In this document: in pieces, positions 1 through 9,301 of the stretch
Layout of the letters: every line of letters begins with the position of its first letter
How positions within the stretch are numbered: position 1 is the stretch's first letter
Origin: Pelosinus fermentans JBW45
Lineage (GTDB): Bacteria; Bacillota; Negativicutes; DSM-13327
Assembly (NCBI RefSeq): GCF_000271665.2
Contig: NZ_CP010978.1
Coordinates: 3,688,501-3,752,500 of the forward strand
Direction: 5' to 3'
Length of the DNA stretch: 64,000 bases
The notes under the pieces: generated by a model
Told to the model about the DNA's origin: nothing
Seen by the model: only the letters and a program-made list of their open reading frames with translations
Database searches by the model: none
Made by a program: the position numbers and the translations under genes

Positions 1-90
1 ACCATCCAACACTTTTTTTCCTAAGTAAACAGTTCCATCTAAATCAAGAATAAAGCACTTTATCTGTTTTAATACCTGTAAGTTATCCAC
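1..90 (-). CDS. HAD-family sugar phosphatase (NagD-like), N-terminal part only
   Basis: Only the first 30 codons lie in the window; the gene runs off the left edge. The start is GTG at 90, preceded by an AGGAG ribosome-binding site. The peptide contains DLDGTVYLG, the HAD motif I with the nucleophilic aspartate, in the form typical of the NagD/HAD-IIA branch (cytosolic phosphatases of sugar phosphates and similar metabolites). It follows the PTS IIC gene by 27 bases on the same strand, so it is probably the next gene of operon 1. A role in removing phosphate from a PTS-imported sugar is inference. Confidence 0.7.
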   Translation of the reverse strand, partial: MDNLQVLKQIKCFILDLDGTVYLGKKVLDG

Positions 91-117
91 CCTGTATCTC
101 CTCTCTGCCTTTATGTA

Positions 118-1539
118 TTATGCAGTTATTTCTGATTTTGCCTCTTCTGCCGTATTTTTCAGGGCATTTTGATCCAAATAATCATACACAGCTTCTTTGT
201 TCTTTCTGAACAAGACGTACAAGACCAGATAGACTGCTACTGCAATACCAATCAATATTGGGGATTGACTGAGGAAAGCTAAAAAGACTAAGCCCATCAA
301 AGGTTTTCCTAAGATATTAAAGCTAGTAATCAATAAAGCACCTACTGGTAAATGAACGCCTACGGATGCACAAATATCAGTGAACATGGGCGCTGTATAG
401 GTACACATATACAAACCAGCACTAAACCATATGGTACCAGTAATCAGTACTTTAAAGATATTGCCGTTTACCAGGGGCACAATCCCTTGTACCATGAAAG
501 GCAATGCTAACAAATCAACGACGGGCAGTACCTGATTTCCTGGTAAGGCAAGAGCCATGAAGACCATAATGGGAATGAGAATGATACCGGAAATTAACGT
601 CGCAGGTTCACCATAACCAGTAGCATCATTTACGCCAAGATACCATTTACGTGACTTACTGCCATTCTTAACGGACTTTTTAGCAGCATCGGTTATTGGC
701 AGAAAGGCTTGGGCAAATAAGCCTGCAACACGAGGAAAGATCGCCATGATCGCACTTGTAGCAATCCCCATTGTCGCAACTTGCCCCCATGCAGCTAATG
801 TACCTAAGGCTTTGAAATTCCCCATAATGCCGATAAAGATGCCCAGCAATAAACCTAGGGAAACAGGCTCACCAAAAAAACCTAATTTTTTTTGCAGCTC
901 CTCAGGACTCAATTTAATTTTATTCAAACCAAACGCGTTTAATATCGGATCAAAGGCTACTGTAAACAGTGCCGCCTCAATATTATGCATAGCAATAATT
1001 GTACAATTGGGGTATTTATAATAGGTTGACCAGCGTTTGGCGATGAGCTCTGCGATGAGCAGACTATACATATTCAATAAAATCATACATCCTAATGATA
1101 GGATCATATTTTTAGTTACCATATAAATCATCGAACCCCATACCATATAGGAGTAGTTATTCCATAAGTCACCAGGTTGAAATACATCGGTCCATCTGGT
1201 GAGAAACAGTACCGTCTGTACTAATAATCCAACTCCTAAGAAAATCATGCCCGCTTCGGTAGAGTAAGCTACCAATGCGGTAGCCTGCCAGCCTACATCA
1301 AATACAGGAAGTTGAATCCCCGTATTTTCTACCATGCTTTTGACTACGGGTGTAATAATCGGTGTAAATGCATTCAGCAGAAGTGTAAACCCTTCTAACC
1401 CAACTCCAGCATATAAGGCAGAGAAGAAAGCTTTTTTATTATTCACTTTTAATATTTTGGAAATAATAAAAATGATAACTGGAACAAATACAGGCGATCC
1501 AAAGGTCTGGAAAACTTCTTTTAAGGTTTCAAAAAACAC
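118..1539 (-). CDS. PTS system galactitol-type IIC component (GatC-like)
   Basis: A 473-residue, highly hydrophobic protein with about ten or more membrane segments, the usual length for EIIC of the galactitol family. GatC-like features include the early FGSPVFVP segment, the YAGVGLEGFT region, the FGEPVSLGLLLG loop (about residue 220) and the GYGEPATLISG segment near 310. It is the membrane channel of a PTS transporter; phosphate comes from IIB. The start codon at 1539 has a GGGGG ribosome-binding site. It lies 29 bases after the IIB gene in an operon led by a LevR regulator. The substrate is not readable from sequence; galactitol-family IICs also carry pentitols. Confidence 0.88.
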   Translation of the reverse strand: MFFETLKEVFQTFGSPVFVPVIIFIISKILKVNNKKAFFSALYAGVGLEGFTLLLNAFTPIITPVVKSMVENTGIQLPVFDVGWQATALVAYSTEAGMIFLGVGLLVQTVLFLTRWTDVFQPGDLWNNYSYMVWGSMIYMVTKNMILSLGCMILLNMYSLLIAELIAKRWSTYYKYPNCTIIAMHNIEAALFTVAFDPILNAFGLNKIKLSPEELQKKLGFFGEPVSLGLLLGIFIGIMGNFKALGTLAAWGQVATMGIATSAIMAIFPRVAGLFAQAFLPITDAAKKSVKNGSKSRKWYLGVNDATGYGEPATLISGIILIPIMVFMALALPGNQVLPVVDLLALPFMVQGIVPLVNGNIFKVLITGTIWFSAGLYMCTYTAPMFTDICASVGVHLPVGALLITSFNILGKPLMGLVFLAFLSQSPILIGIAVAVYLVLYVLFRKNKEAVYDYLDQNALKNTAEEAKSEITA

Positions 1540-1568
1540 ATTGATTTCCCCCTTTTACTTTATTTATT

Positions 1569-1877
1569 TTATGATTTACTTTCTATTTCTTTGATGACAC
1601 GCATAACCTCATCCAAAAATTCATCTTCACCAAAGCCAGTCAAAAAACCGACTGCATCAATGGTAGGAACAGGATAGTTGCCCTTTGGCAGCGGACTTGT
1701 GTGGGTAATAAAATCATAATTACCACCTTCGGATAATTGCAGTGCTTCCGTTGGCTTTGCCTCTGTCGCCGTAATTTTGATCCCTTGTTCCTCCATTGCT
1801 TCCTTTAGCTTCTCAGCGATCATTGATGAAGTAACTGTACCAGAACCGCACACTGATAGTACATTAAACTTTCTCAT
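1569..1877 (-). CDS. PTS system galactitol-type IIB component
   Basis: A 102-residue cytosolic protein of the GatB-type (lactose/cellobiose-like fold) IIB family. The N-terminal strand is followed by VCGSGTVTSSM, in which Cys10 is the expected phosphorylated residue. It accepts phosphate from the IIA protein encoded just upstream and passes it to the sugar at IIC. The start is ATG with a GGGAG site. Its length and motif are normal, and nothing suggests decay. Confidence 0.9.
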   Translation of the reverse strand: MRKFNVLSVCGSGTVTSSMIAEKLKEAMEEQGIKITATEAKPTEALQLSEGGNYDFITHTSPLPKGNYPVPTIDAVGFLTGFGEDEFLDEVMRVIKEIESKS

Positions 1878-1921
1878 TTCATTACTCCCTTCTAACTCTT
1901 ACTTTATTTCATTGCCTTGGC

Positions 1922-2371
1922 CTATTGGTCCAGGCAACTTAATAACTCTGAAATCTCTTCTTTGGAGCTGGCATCCCGAACTTTGATCAGCAGCTCTTTA
2001 TTCTGAAAAACAGACATTAGATTCTTTAATAATTGAATTTGTAAGTTGGGATCTTTCACAGCTAATAAAAATACGACTTCTACATTTAATTCTTCTTCTG
2101 GATTAACCATCGAATGAAATACAGATGGTTTTTTTAGCGTTGTTATGGCAATATTCGATTGATTCACATGACCCGAATCCGTATGAGGAATCGCTACACA
2201 AAAATCACCTATGGGTAGCCCTGTAGGAAGATTTCTTTCCCTTTCCAGTACCGCTTCAATATAACTATCCTTCACATAGCCTTTCGATAACATCAAGGCT
2301 CCTAAGTTTTGAATAATCTCATTTGAAGTTTCTGCTTCCATATGTAATACAACTAAATCCAAATCCAGCAT
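1922..2371 (-). CDS. PTS system IIA component, fructose/mannitol (EIIA-2) family
   Basis: A 149-residue EIIA of the PTS_EIIA_2 fold. The motif AIPHTDSGH holds His63, the expected phospho-acceptor from HPr. The sequence from GYVKDSYIEAVLERE to the active site is typical of the family. It follows LevR1 by 73 bases and precedes IIB, so the operon codes for a complete IIA-IIB-IIC transporter. The start ATG at 2371 has an AAGGAG site. LevR1 carries a similar IIA domain at its own C-terminus. Confidence 0.9.
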   Translation of the reverse strand: MLDLDLVVLHMEAETSNEIIQNLGALMLSKGYVKDSYIEAVLERERNLPTGLPIGDFCVAIPHTDSGHVNQSNIAITTLKKPSVFHSMVNPEEELNVEVVFLLAVKDPNLQIQLLKNLMSVFQNKELLIKVRDASSKEEISELLSCLDQ

Positions 2372-2444
2372 AATGTATAACCACTCCTTAAATTAAATAT
2401 CTATATGTTTTTACAAAAATCAGAAAGCATACCACTTTTTCCTT

Positions 2445-5324
2445 TTATTCTTTCATTTTTTCATAAAGCATTTCTTTAAATTGATTCATATCCCTTATCT
2501 CTTTCCAGTTCTCTATAAAATCCAGATTCAAAAAAGGTTTTAAAAGACTCTTCACAATTTTTTTATCATTAATTTTAAACGCAGGTAAGCATACAACATT
2601 TACATAACCTCTTCCCCACTGAATGGGATCTTTTAATTTAGCAACCACAATCGCCGATTTCATAACGCTATGGGAGTCACCATGAGGAACAGCAATTCCC
2701 CCTTTTAAAAAAGTAGGTGACATCTCTTCACGCTGCACGACAGATTCCAAAAATTCTTTTTTTACATAGCCTTTATTAATCAGTAATAAGCACATCACTT
2801 CAATTAACTCTTTTTGGGAACTCATATCAGATTCAAAAACAAGTAAATCTTCTTTCGGAAAATCCACCCATGCATTTGTTTTTTCGGCATTTAAAAATAC
2901 ATCAAACTCTCTAATACCACTATCGAACAAGTAGGGTTCATATACAACAAAGTTGATTCCTTCAATCTCCGGATTAATGGTCCCGATAATCGCCAGTACT
3001 TTATATTTCTCTTGAAGCTCTCTTATTTTCTCTTTTAAATGCTCATCCATAATGCCCATTTGGAACACGGTAACATTGGCATATTTTTTTTCAATCGCCT
3101 GTCTAATGTGCTGAGCTGTCCCTTCACCAGTAAGACACAAGGCAATTAACGCCATTGGTTTGCTGGTTTCTTCTATGCTCAATAAAGGATAGTTATAGCG
3201 TGTCTTCACTAAGCTAGAATAGATTTGGGTCAAATTATTTTCAGGGATAGATGCCTTGCGCACCGCTTCTATTACCGTAAGCAAATCTACCCGGTCTAGA
3301 GTCTTGGTCGGTATCGCCAGCTTATCGGTAACCATCTTACCGATGTCGACAAGGGAACCCATGTCCACTAAAAACAAGATCCCTCTTCCCTCATCCACAA
3401 TTCTTGAAATCCCAATAATTTTTTCATAGATTACAGACGGACTTTCATCTAGAGGCATATCAATAGCGATGGGAAAATTCACATTCAGCAATGCTCTAAC
3501 TACGTTGATAATTTCCGTCGCAATACGTCCATGTGATACTACGATAACGCCTACTCTATTTTGAGGCAGTTTATTTTGAAGAGCTGCTTTAATATACATG
3601 GCAATAAAGCCAATTTCATCTTCTGGTATTTCTACCTTCTTCAATTCCTGCAGCCAGGCAGCAACTTGAATGGCGATTTCATATTCTTTAATAAAATCTT
3701 TTTTTATTTTTGCTAAATTGATGTTTATAATTTGCTGTTTCAATCGGACTCTTTTGATGGTTTCATTCAGATGAATGGCTAAGTAAATAAAGATATTTTC
3801 ATTAATGTCATTATGCATATGGTCATTTAGTAATAGCAGCCTTACTTTTTTCACCAAATCAATAATGTCTTTGTCCACTATATTTACTAATTCATTTAGG
3901 GAGAAATATTTATGATTGCTCGCAGATTTGGGCTCAAGGTTGCTAAATTTATTGATAATAAAAGTCCATAATATTTCCTCTACTTCCGAAAAATCGATAT
4001 GCAGTTTGGTCAATTCATAATACTTCTTCTCAATCTGCCGATAGAAATCTTCCGGAAGCAAGCTTTCGCCATCTTGATTTCGTTTCATTAGATTCACATG
4101 ATTCTTGACGAAGGGGATAAACAACATATCCTGTATATAATTTCTGATTTCTAAAATATTGATATCTTCTAAAACAAAATCATGCTGAATACTGTTGGTT
4201 TCCAATATATCCTCATACCCGATGCTGATAATGTCTTGATCCTTTCCTATATTTTTCATAAAGGCTCTAGCGCAAACCACTTGGATTGTACTTTTTAATT
4301 GACCGATGTTACCGCTAAATCGCTTTAATGTTAAAATTTCGATTACTTTCGACTGCACAAAGATTTTTACATTAATTCGATTGCATTCCTGTTGGAGAAA
4401 TTCATAGATAATCTCAACTTTTTCAACGAAGACGCGTTCATGCAGGGACGGAATGGAAATAATCATGGGTATACGTCTTCTGAAACTTAACAGTAGGCTT
4501 GATTCCAAATTTTCTGTAGTAGCACCTATAAACATGATTTTTACTTTTCTTTCGTCTCTGGTTTCACCTAATCTTCTGAATTGCCCCCGGTCTAATATTG
4601 AGAAAAGAATTTCTTGACCTTTCGGCGGCAGCCTATGTATTTCATCTAAAAATAAAATACCGTTATTGGCATGCTCCACCAGTCCCTCCGTATCATTATC
4701 AGCACCAGTAAAAGCACCCTTTTTGTAACCATATAATAGCGACAATAAAAGCTGGGGATTATCGCTGTAATCGGCACAGTTAAAAACGATAAAAGGTACA
4801 TTATCGGCTATGATTTGTTTCTGCTTTGCAAAATGGTACATACATTCAGCAAATTGTGTTTTCCCAACGCCGCTTTCCCCGATAATTAGCGTAGACAGTC
4901 CAAAGGGAGGATATAAGATTGCCGATTTTGATTGTGTAATACTTTGTTCCAAGCTGCCATCATGACCCACCAAATTTGAAAAAGGATCTTGCAATACGTG
5001 GGTCTCCTCTACTTGAAACTCACCGCTATTTACTTCACTGAAGAAGTCTTCTACTACATGTCTGGATATATCAAAACCAGCCTCCATTAGCCTCTTCGTA
5101 AGTTCAGCAATGTTTAACTTCCCATTTTCCGCTATGATTCTTTCCATCGCTTTTTTCAAATGAGGTCGACGCCGTTCTCTTGAATTGCCAATCCCTAACT
5201 CTTTGCGCAAAATAGTAATTTGTTCCCTTGTAGTAGATAGCATTTTCCCTAATTTTGCATCTGTAAATGGTTCCTTTCCATTTTCCGTTTTTATAATACT
5301 TAACATCTTATCCTTTACATCCAT
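2445..5324 (-). CDS. LevR-family sigma-54-dependent PTS-regulated transcriptional activator (LevR1)
   Basis: A 959-residue regulator with a recognisable domain series: N-terminal helix-turn-helix region (1-115), AAA+ sigma-54 activation domain with Walker A GESGVGKT (149-156), GAFTGA loop (203-208) and Walker B ILFLDE (about 223-228), a PRD around His518, an EIIA-Man-like domain with VSHGR (His598), an EIIB-Gat-like domain with CLTGEG (Cys730), and a C-terminal EIIA-2 domain with AVPHGDS (His881). Classical LevR ends with a second PRD instead. I chose ATG 5324, which has a GAGGGG site; an in-frame extension to 5399 crosses the sigma-54 promoter and has no ribosome-binding site. It is first in its operon, so it probably activates its own transcription. 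Confidence 0.9.
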   Translation of the reverse strand: MDVKDKMLSIIKTENGKEPFTDAKLGKMLSTTREQITILRKELGIGNSRERRRPHLKKAMERIIAENGKLNIAELTKRLMEAGFDISRHVVEDFFSEVNSGEFQVEETHVLQDPFSNLVGHDGSLEQSITQSKSAILYPPFGLSTLIIGESGVGKTQFAECMYHFAKQKQIIADNVPFIVFNCADYSDNPQLLLSLLYGYKKGAFTGADNDTEGLVEHANNGILFLDEIHRLPPKGQEILFSILDRGQFRRLGETRDERKVKIMFIGATTENLESSLLLSFRRRIPMIISIPSLHERVFVEKVEIIYEFLQQECNRINVKIFVQSKVIEILTLKRFSGNIGQLKSTIQVVCARAFMKNIGKDQDIISIGYEDILETNSIQHDFVLEDINILEIRNYIQDMLFIPFVKNHVNLMKRNQDGESLLPEDFYRQIEKKYYELTKLHIDFSEVEEILWTFIINKFSNLEPKSASNHKYFSLNELVNIVDKDIIDLVKKVRLLLLNDHMHNDINENIFIYLAIHLNETIKRVRLKQQIININLAKIKKDFIKEYEIAIQVAAWLQELKKVEIPEDEIGFIAMYIKAALQNKLPQNRVGVIVVSHGRIATEIINVVRALLNVNFPIAIDMPLDESPSVIYEKIIGISRIVDEGRGILFLVDMGSLVDIGKMVTDKLAIPTKTLDRVDLLTVIEAVRKASIPENNLTQIYSSLVKTRYNYPLLSIEETSKPMALIALCLTGEGTAQHIRQAIEKKYANVTVFQMGIMDEHLKEKIRELQEKYKVLAIIGTINPEIEGINFVVYEPYLFDSGIREFDVFLNAEKTNAWVDFPKEDLLVFESDMSSQKELIEVMCLLLINKGYVKKEFLESVVQREEMSPTFLKGGIAVPHGDSHSVMKSAIVVAKLKDPIQWGRGYVNVVCLPAFKINDKKIVKSLLKPFLNLDFIENWKEIRDMNQFKEMLYEKMKE

Positions 5325-5354
5325 TACAAAACCCCTCTTCTGCTTATATAATAC

Positions 5355-5369
5355 GCAAGTCCCGTGCCA
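5355..5369 (-). promoter_or_regulatory. Sigma-54 (-24/-12) promoter of PTS operon 1
   Basis: The minus strand reads TGGCACG, four bases, then TTGC, an essentially perfect RpoN promoter with the required GG-N10-GC spacing. It lies about 30 bases upstream of the LevR1 start codon. LevR proteins activate sigma-54 promoters, so LevR1 is the expected activator and the regulator would be transcribed with its transporter. Confidence 0.85.
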
Positions 5370-5734
5370 TACAAAAAATAATTTTTCACATCCCCGCAAT
5401 CAGCATTTTCCCTGAACTGAAATGATTTTTCACCTTTTTCTGAAAATTTCATACATAGTATCATAGTAAAATCAGTAAATGTATACGAAAAGGGTGTACA
5501 TTCTTAAATTTTTCTCTGTGCTCTCGGTGCACCTCTAGATTATTAATGAAATCGATATAAATCCCCATATAATGGTTAATCAACTATCCCAACCACATTA
5601 TATAACGATTCCCATGAGTCAAAAAGATTGTATGAACGAAATAAAAAAAATACTTCTCCGCGTTCTCTGTGGATCTCTGTGCCCTCTGTATAGATGTTGT
5701 ACTGATGATACATCGAATTAAACGCAACAATAAA
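5370..5734. other. Intergenic region upstream of LevR1
   Basis: No gene is seen here. The motif GTGAAAAAT occurs twice on the minus strand (about 5381-5389 and 5425-5433), 44 bases apart, and TGAAA/TTTCA inverted pairs occur near 5418-5452. These are possible upstream activator sites for LevR1, but weakly supported. At about 5512-5540 and 5655-5690 there are degenerate pieces related to the dispersed TTCTCTGTG/CTCTGTG repeat family. Confidence 0.35.
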
Positions 5735-5781
5735 GGGACTGCCTTGCCACGATTTTTTAAAAATCGCGGCGAAGCAGCCCC
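5735..5781 (-). terminator. Rho-independent terminator of the polyol operon (operon 2)
   Basis: A long hairpin with 23-base arms (GGGGCTGCTTCGCC against GGCAAGGCAGTCCC, with a GATTTTT/AAAAATC inner stem) and a following TTTATT on the minus strand, 33 bases past the pfkA stop. It marks the end of operon 2. Confidence 0.8.
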
Positions 5782-5813
5782 TAGGTTCTTATTGCATTTT
5801 ATGAAAAGAATTT

Positions 5814-6773
5814 TTATATTGACAAGATTTGAGATAAGTTATACATTTCGTGATCAAATGCTTTTGTTTTGCTAAGTGCCTTCATCATATCAATATCAAT
5901 CAAATGATTGTCTTTTATGCCAATTGCACGATTTGATTTTCCTTCCATTAATAATTTAACAGCATTAGCGCCCATTTTACTTGCGAGAATTCGGTCAAAA
6001 GCTGTTGGAACTCCGCCCCGCTGTAAATATCCGAGTACCGTTACCCGCGATTCAATACCCGTAATGGCAAATATCTCTTGTTGCAGCTCTACAGCGGATT
6101 CCCTGCCTTCAGCCAAAATAATAATATTGTGAGCTTTCCCCCGTTTTTTGCCCTGCAACATTTTTTCGCAGATTTTAGTTACTTCATATTTTTCCTCTGG
6201 AACTAAGATGCTTTCTGCTCCTCCAGCAAGACCTGCATAAAGAGCGATATCCCCGCAGCACCTTCCCATCACTTCTATAATGGTTACTTTCTCATGAGAC
6301 ATAGATGTATCTCTTATTTTGCTGATGGAATCAAGAACCGTATTGACTGCCGTATCAAAACCAATTGTATAATCGGTGTATGCTAAATCATTATCAATCG
6401 TACCTGGAACTCCCACAACTTTTATACCAGTTTGGCTAATTTTATTGGCTCCCTGAAAAGAGCCATCTCCACCAATTACAATCAATCCATCAATTTCATT
6501 TTTTTCTAATATACCAATTGCTTCGTTGATACCAGCTTCCGTTCTCATTTTCTCGCATCTTGAGGTTTTAAGAACGGTTCCGCCCCTGTGAATAATATCT
6601 CCCACAGATGAGATATGCATTTCTTTTATCTCACCATCTAAGAGTCCCGTATAACCTCTTTGGATTCCAATGACCTTGAGATCGTTATATATGGCGGTTC
6701 TCACAATGGCTCGAATAGCGGCATTCATGCCTGGGGCATCCCCTCCACTGGTTAATACTCCTATTTTCTTCAC
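5814..6773 (-). CDS. pfkA: ATP-dependent 6-phosphofructokinase (operon 2 copy)
   Basis: A 319-residue PfkA-type enzyme, the standard bacterial length, phosphorylating fructose 6-phosphate to fructose 1,6-bisphosphate in glycolysis. Visible motifs are [15 protein letters not shown] (ATP site, from residue 8), IGGDGS near 100, PGTIDNDL with the catalytic aspartate near 125, [10 protein letters not shown] and LGYLQRGG. It is last in operon 2 after split transketolase, so it would carry fructose 6-phosphate made by transketolase into glycolysis. A second pfkA lies at 22011-22973. Confidence 0.93.
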   Translation of the reverse strand: MKKIGVLTSGGDAPGMNAAIRAIVRTAIYNDLKVIGIQRGYTGLLDGEIKEMHISSVGDIIHRGGTVLKTSRCEKMRTEAGINEAIGILEKNEIDGLIVIGGDGSFQGANKISQTGIKVVGVPGTIDNDLAYTDYTIGFDTAVNTVLDSISKIRDTSMSHEKVTIIEVMGRCCGDIALYAGLAGGAESILVPEEKYEVTKICEKMLQGKKRGKAHNIIILAEGRESAVELQQEIFAITGIESRVTVLGYLQRGGVPTAFDRILASKMGANAVKLLMEGKSNRAIGIKDNHLIDIDMMKALSKTKAFDHEMYNLSQILSI

Positions 6774-6868
6774 GGATCAGATCTCCTTTTCATCTATGCT
6801 CCAAATCGATACTTCATTCTTAGCAAGCTAATAATCGGTATTGAAGCTTTATAATGTAAGAAATTTAT

Positions 6869-6953
6869 GAACCACAAAGGCGCAATGCCGCTGATGCGGC
6901 ACACAAAGGAGTACACAAAAATAATAAATAACCCCTTTGCGTCTTTGTGGTTC
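6869..6953. repeat. Dispersed palindromic repeat, copy B
   Basis: GAACCACAAAGGCGC at the left and GCGTCTTTGTGGTTC at the right form an imperfect hairpin with a variable interior. It is the same family as the copies near 18.4, 21.7, 26.3, 33.6, 54.3, 56.7 and 63.0 kb. It lies between pfkA and the transketolase C-terminal gene within operon 2. Confidence 0.85.
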
Positions 6954-6995
6954 AATTCATTTTATTACTTGAAAGGATGCGCAGTGTTTTTCTAT

Positions 6996-7928
6996 TTACT
7001 TTCTGCTATTCACTGTCTTTTGTGCTGTATGATAAATATTTTCAACGGTTAATCCATATTTGGTTAATAACTCTTCTGGTTTCCCTGATTCACCAAAGGT
7101 ATCATTCATACCGATTTTCACGACTTGTACCGGATAATGCGTCGATAGTACATCACAGACCGCGCTGCCCAGACCACCAATAACAGAATGCTCTTCTACG
7201 GTTAGAATTCTCTTTGTTTCTTTTGCTGCTTGAATAATCAGTTCCTCATCAATGGGTTTAATCGTTGATATATTAATTACCCTAGCAGAAATCCCCTCTT
7301 GTTTTAAAAGTTCTGCTGCTTTTAAACATTTACTAATCATTAGCCCCATACCGATAATGGTAATGTCCTTACCATCCTTTAGGACATTTCCTTTACCGAA
7401 GGTAAAAGTATGATTTTCATCAAAAATCGACGGCACTCCCAAGCGCCCTAAACGTAGATAGACTGGACCATCAATATGAGCTGCTGCTCTAACTGCCTGC
7501 CTTGTTTCCACATCATCTGCAGGTACTATGATCTTCATGTTGGGTAAGGATCTCATAATGGCAATATCCTCAATGGACTGATGAGAACCCCCATCTTCTC
7601 CCACTGTAATTCCTGCATGAGTTGCAGCAATTTTCACATTCAGCTTTGGGTAACAAATGGAATTTCTAATGATTTCAAAAGCTCTGCCTGTAGCAAAAAC
7701 AGCAAAGGTACTGGCAAAAGAAATTTTTCCTGTAGTGGCGAGTCCTGCTGCCATTCCCATCAAGTTTTGCTCGGCGATGCCTGCATTAATAAAGCGTTTT
7801 GGAAAGTGCTTTGCAAATCCTGCTGTCTTAGTGGATTTGGATAAATCCGCATCCAAAACTACAATATCTTTATTTTCTTTTCCCAGTTCAATTAAAATAT
7901 TTCCATAGGATTCTCTTGTAGCAATCAT
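6996..7928 (-). CDS. Transketolase, C-terminal subunit
   Basis: A 310-residue protein with the pyrimidine-binding and C-terminal domains of transketolase. The motif FINAGIAEQNLMGMAAGLA (from about residue 46) holds the glutamate that activates thiamine diphosphate. It pairs with the N-terminal subunit encoded 28 bases upstream; split transketolases are common in Firmicutes and archaea. It transfers two-carbon units between pentose phosphates, linking the operon's epimerase and isomerase products to fructose 6-phosphate and glyceraldehyde 3-phosphate. A dispersed repeat separates it from pfkA. Confidence 0.92.
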   Translation of the reverse strand: MIATRESYGNILIELGKENKDIVVLDADLSKSTKTAGFAKHFPKRFINAGIAEQNLMGMAAGLATTGKISFASTFAVFATGRAFEIIRNSICYPKLNVKIAATHAGITVGEDGGSHQSIEDIAIMRSLPNMKIIVPADDVETRQAVRAAAHIDGPVYLRLGRLGVPSIFDENHTFTFGKGNVLKDGKDITIIGMGLMISKCLKAAELLKQEGISARVINISTIKPIDEELIIQAAKETKRILTVEEHSVIGGLGSAVCDVLSTHYPVQVVKIGMNDTFGESGKPEELLTKYGLTVENIYHTAQKTVNSRK

Positions 7929-7956
7929 TTTGTTTCCTCCTAGGTATTATTATCGA

Positions 7957-8772
7957 CTATCGAATATTTTGTTCCAATTCTTCAATGGCTTTAGCTCGTT
8001 CTGCCTCTGACGGGGCCACCCCATGCCAGCCTACTTGATTCTCCATGAAGGAAACACCTTTTCCCTTACTGGTTTTCGCAATAATTGCCGTTGGCTTCCC
8101 TTTGACTTCTTTTGCCTGTTTGAATGATTTTTCAATATCTGTAAAGCAATGACCATCAATCTCTATCACATTCCAGCCAAAGCTTTCCCATTTTTCTTTT
8201 AATGGATTGACTTTCATAACCTCATCATTCGTACCATCAATTTGTAAGCCATTATGATCAATGATCGCCACTAGATTATCCAATTTATAATGAGAAGCCG
8301 CCATGGCAGCTTCCCAAACGATTCCTTCTTGAAGCTCTCCATCACCTAACAAGGTATAAATCCGATATGATTTTTCATCGATTTTACCTCCTAATGCGAC
8401 ACCCACTGATGCGGAAAAACCTTGACCCAATGATCCTGTTGACATTTCTACGCCAGGAACTTTCAGCATATCAGGATGCCCCTGCAGAAAACTTCCCAGC
8501 TTTCTCAAGTTGGTCAATTCACTAGTATTAAAAAAGCCTTTCATAGCAAGAGTTCCATATAGTACTGGGGCTGCATGGCCTTTACTCAAAATAAACCGAT
8601 CTCGATCTGGATTGTCTTTGTCTTCACTATCGATTTTCATTTCTTTAAAATATAGGTAGATTAAAAGATCGGCTGCCGATAAGGCTCCTCCCGGATGCCC
8701 AGATCCCGCTGCGGCTAACATATTGATAATATGGATTCGTAATTGATTTGCATATATTTTCATTGGCTCCAT
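7957..8772 (-). CDS. Transketolase, N-terminal subunit
   Basis: A 271-residue thiamine-diphosphate-binding half of transketolase. GHPGGALSAADLL at the N-terminus, the GDGELQEG segment with the downstream asparagine of the ThDP/metal motif (about 140-175) and DRFILSKGHAAPVLY are all present. It works with the C-terminal subunit encoded next. The start ATG 8772 follows a GGGAGG site. It belongs to operon 2. Confidence 0.92.
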   Translation of the reverse strand: MEPMKIYANQLRIHIINMLAAAGSGHPGGALSAADLLIYLYFKEMKIDSEDKDNPDRDRFILSKGHAAPVLYGTLAMKGFFNTSELTNLRKLGSFLQGHPDMLKVPGVEMSTGSLGQGFSASVGVALGGKIDEKSYRIYTLLGDGELQEGIVWEAAMAASHYKLDNLVAIIDHNGLQIDGTNDEVMKVNPLKEKWESFGWNVIEIDGHCFTDIEKSFKQAKEVKGKPTAIIAKTSKGKGVSFMENQVGWHGVAPSEAERAKAIEELEQNIR

Positions 8773-8796
8773 AAAAAAACCTCCCTACATATTTAC

Positions 8797-9255
8797 TTAC
8801 TCCTGCTTTCCAAGTTCATAATCAAGAATAAACTGTATCCGCTGCGCATGTTTACCTGCATCAAAGGATGCTGCAAGCCATTCCTTCGTAATCTCCAGTG
8901 CCAAGCCACTGCCGATTACTCTTTCCCCCATACATAATATATTAGAATCATTATGTGCTCTTGTGGCTTTAGCGGAAAAAGTATCGTGCACGACGGCAGC
9001 CCGGATCCCTTTTACCTTATTAGCCATAATTGACATTCCTATGCCAGTACCACAAATTAGAATCCCTCTCCAATCATCATTACTGGCTACTTTCTCAGCT
9101 ACGCGTTTTGCAATCGGTCCGTAATTAACACTGTCTGCAGAATAAGCACCCACATCTTCCACTTCGATTTTTAATTCTTTTAACAGATTAATAACCTTTT
9201 CTTTGAGTGTAAAACCCGCATGATCACTGCCAATTATAATTTTTGTATTTTCCAT
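8797..9255 (-). CDS. rpiB: Ribose-5-phosphate isomerase B family protein
   Basis: A 152-residue RpiB/LacAB-fold isomerase. GSDHAGFTLKE at the N-terminus, ICGTGIGMSI with Cys68, and TRAHND with His101 match the catalytic Cys and His of E. coli RpiB in spacing. It would interconvert ribulose 5-phosphate and ribose 5-phosphate in the cytosol. It lies between the GatD-like dehydrogenase and transketolase, as expected for pentitol catabolism. Some family members act on other aldose/ketose phosphates, so exact specificity is inferred. Confidence 0.9.
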   Translation of the reverse strand: MENTKIIIGSDHAGFTLKEKVINLLKELKIEVEDVGAYSADSVNYGPIAKRVAEKVASNDDWRGILICGTGIGMSIMANKVKGIRAAVVHDTFSAKATRAHNDSNILCMGERVIGSGLALEITKEWLAASFDAGKHAQRIQFILDYELGKQE

Positions 9256-9301
9256 TTCATCCTCGTCCCTTCTTTTTAAAGAAGTATCACTTATACCTCA
9301 C

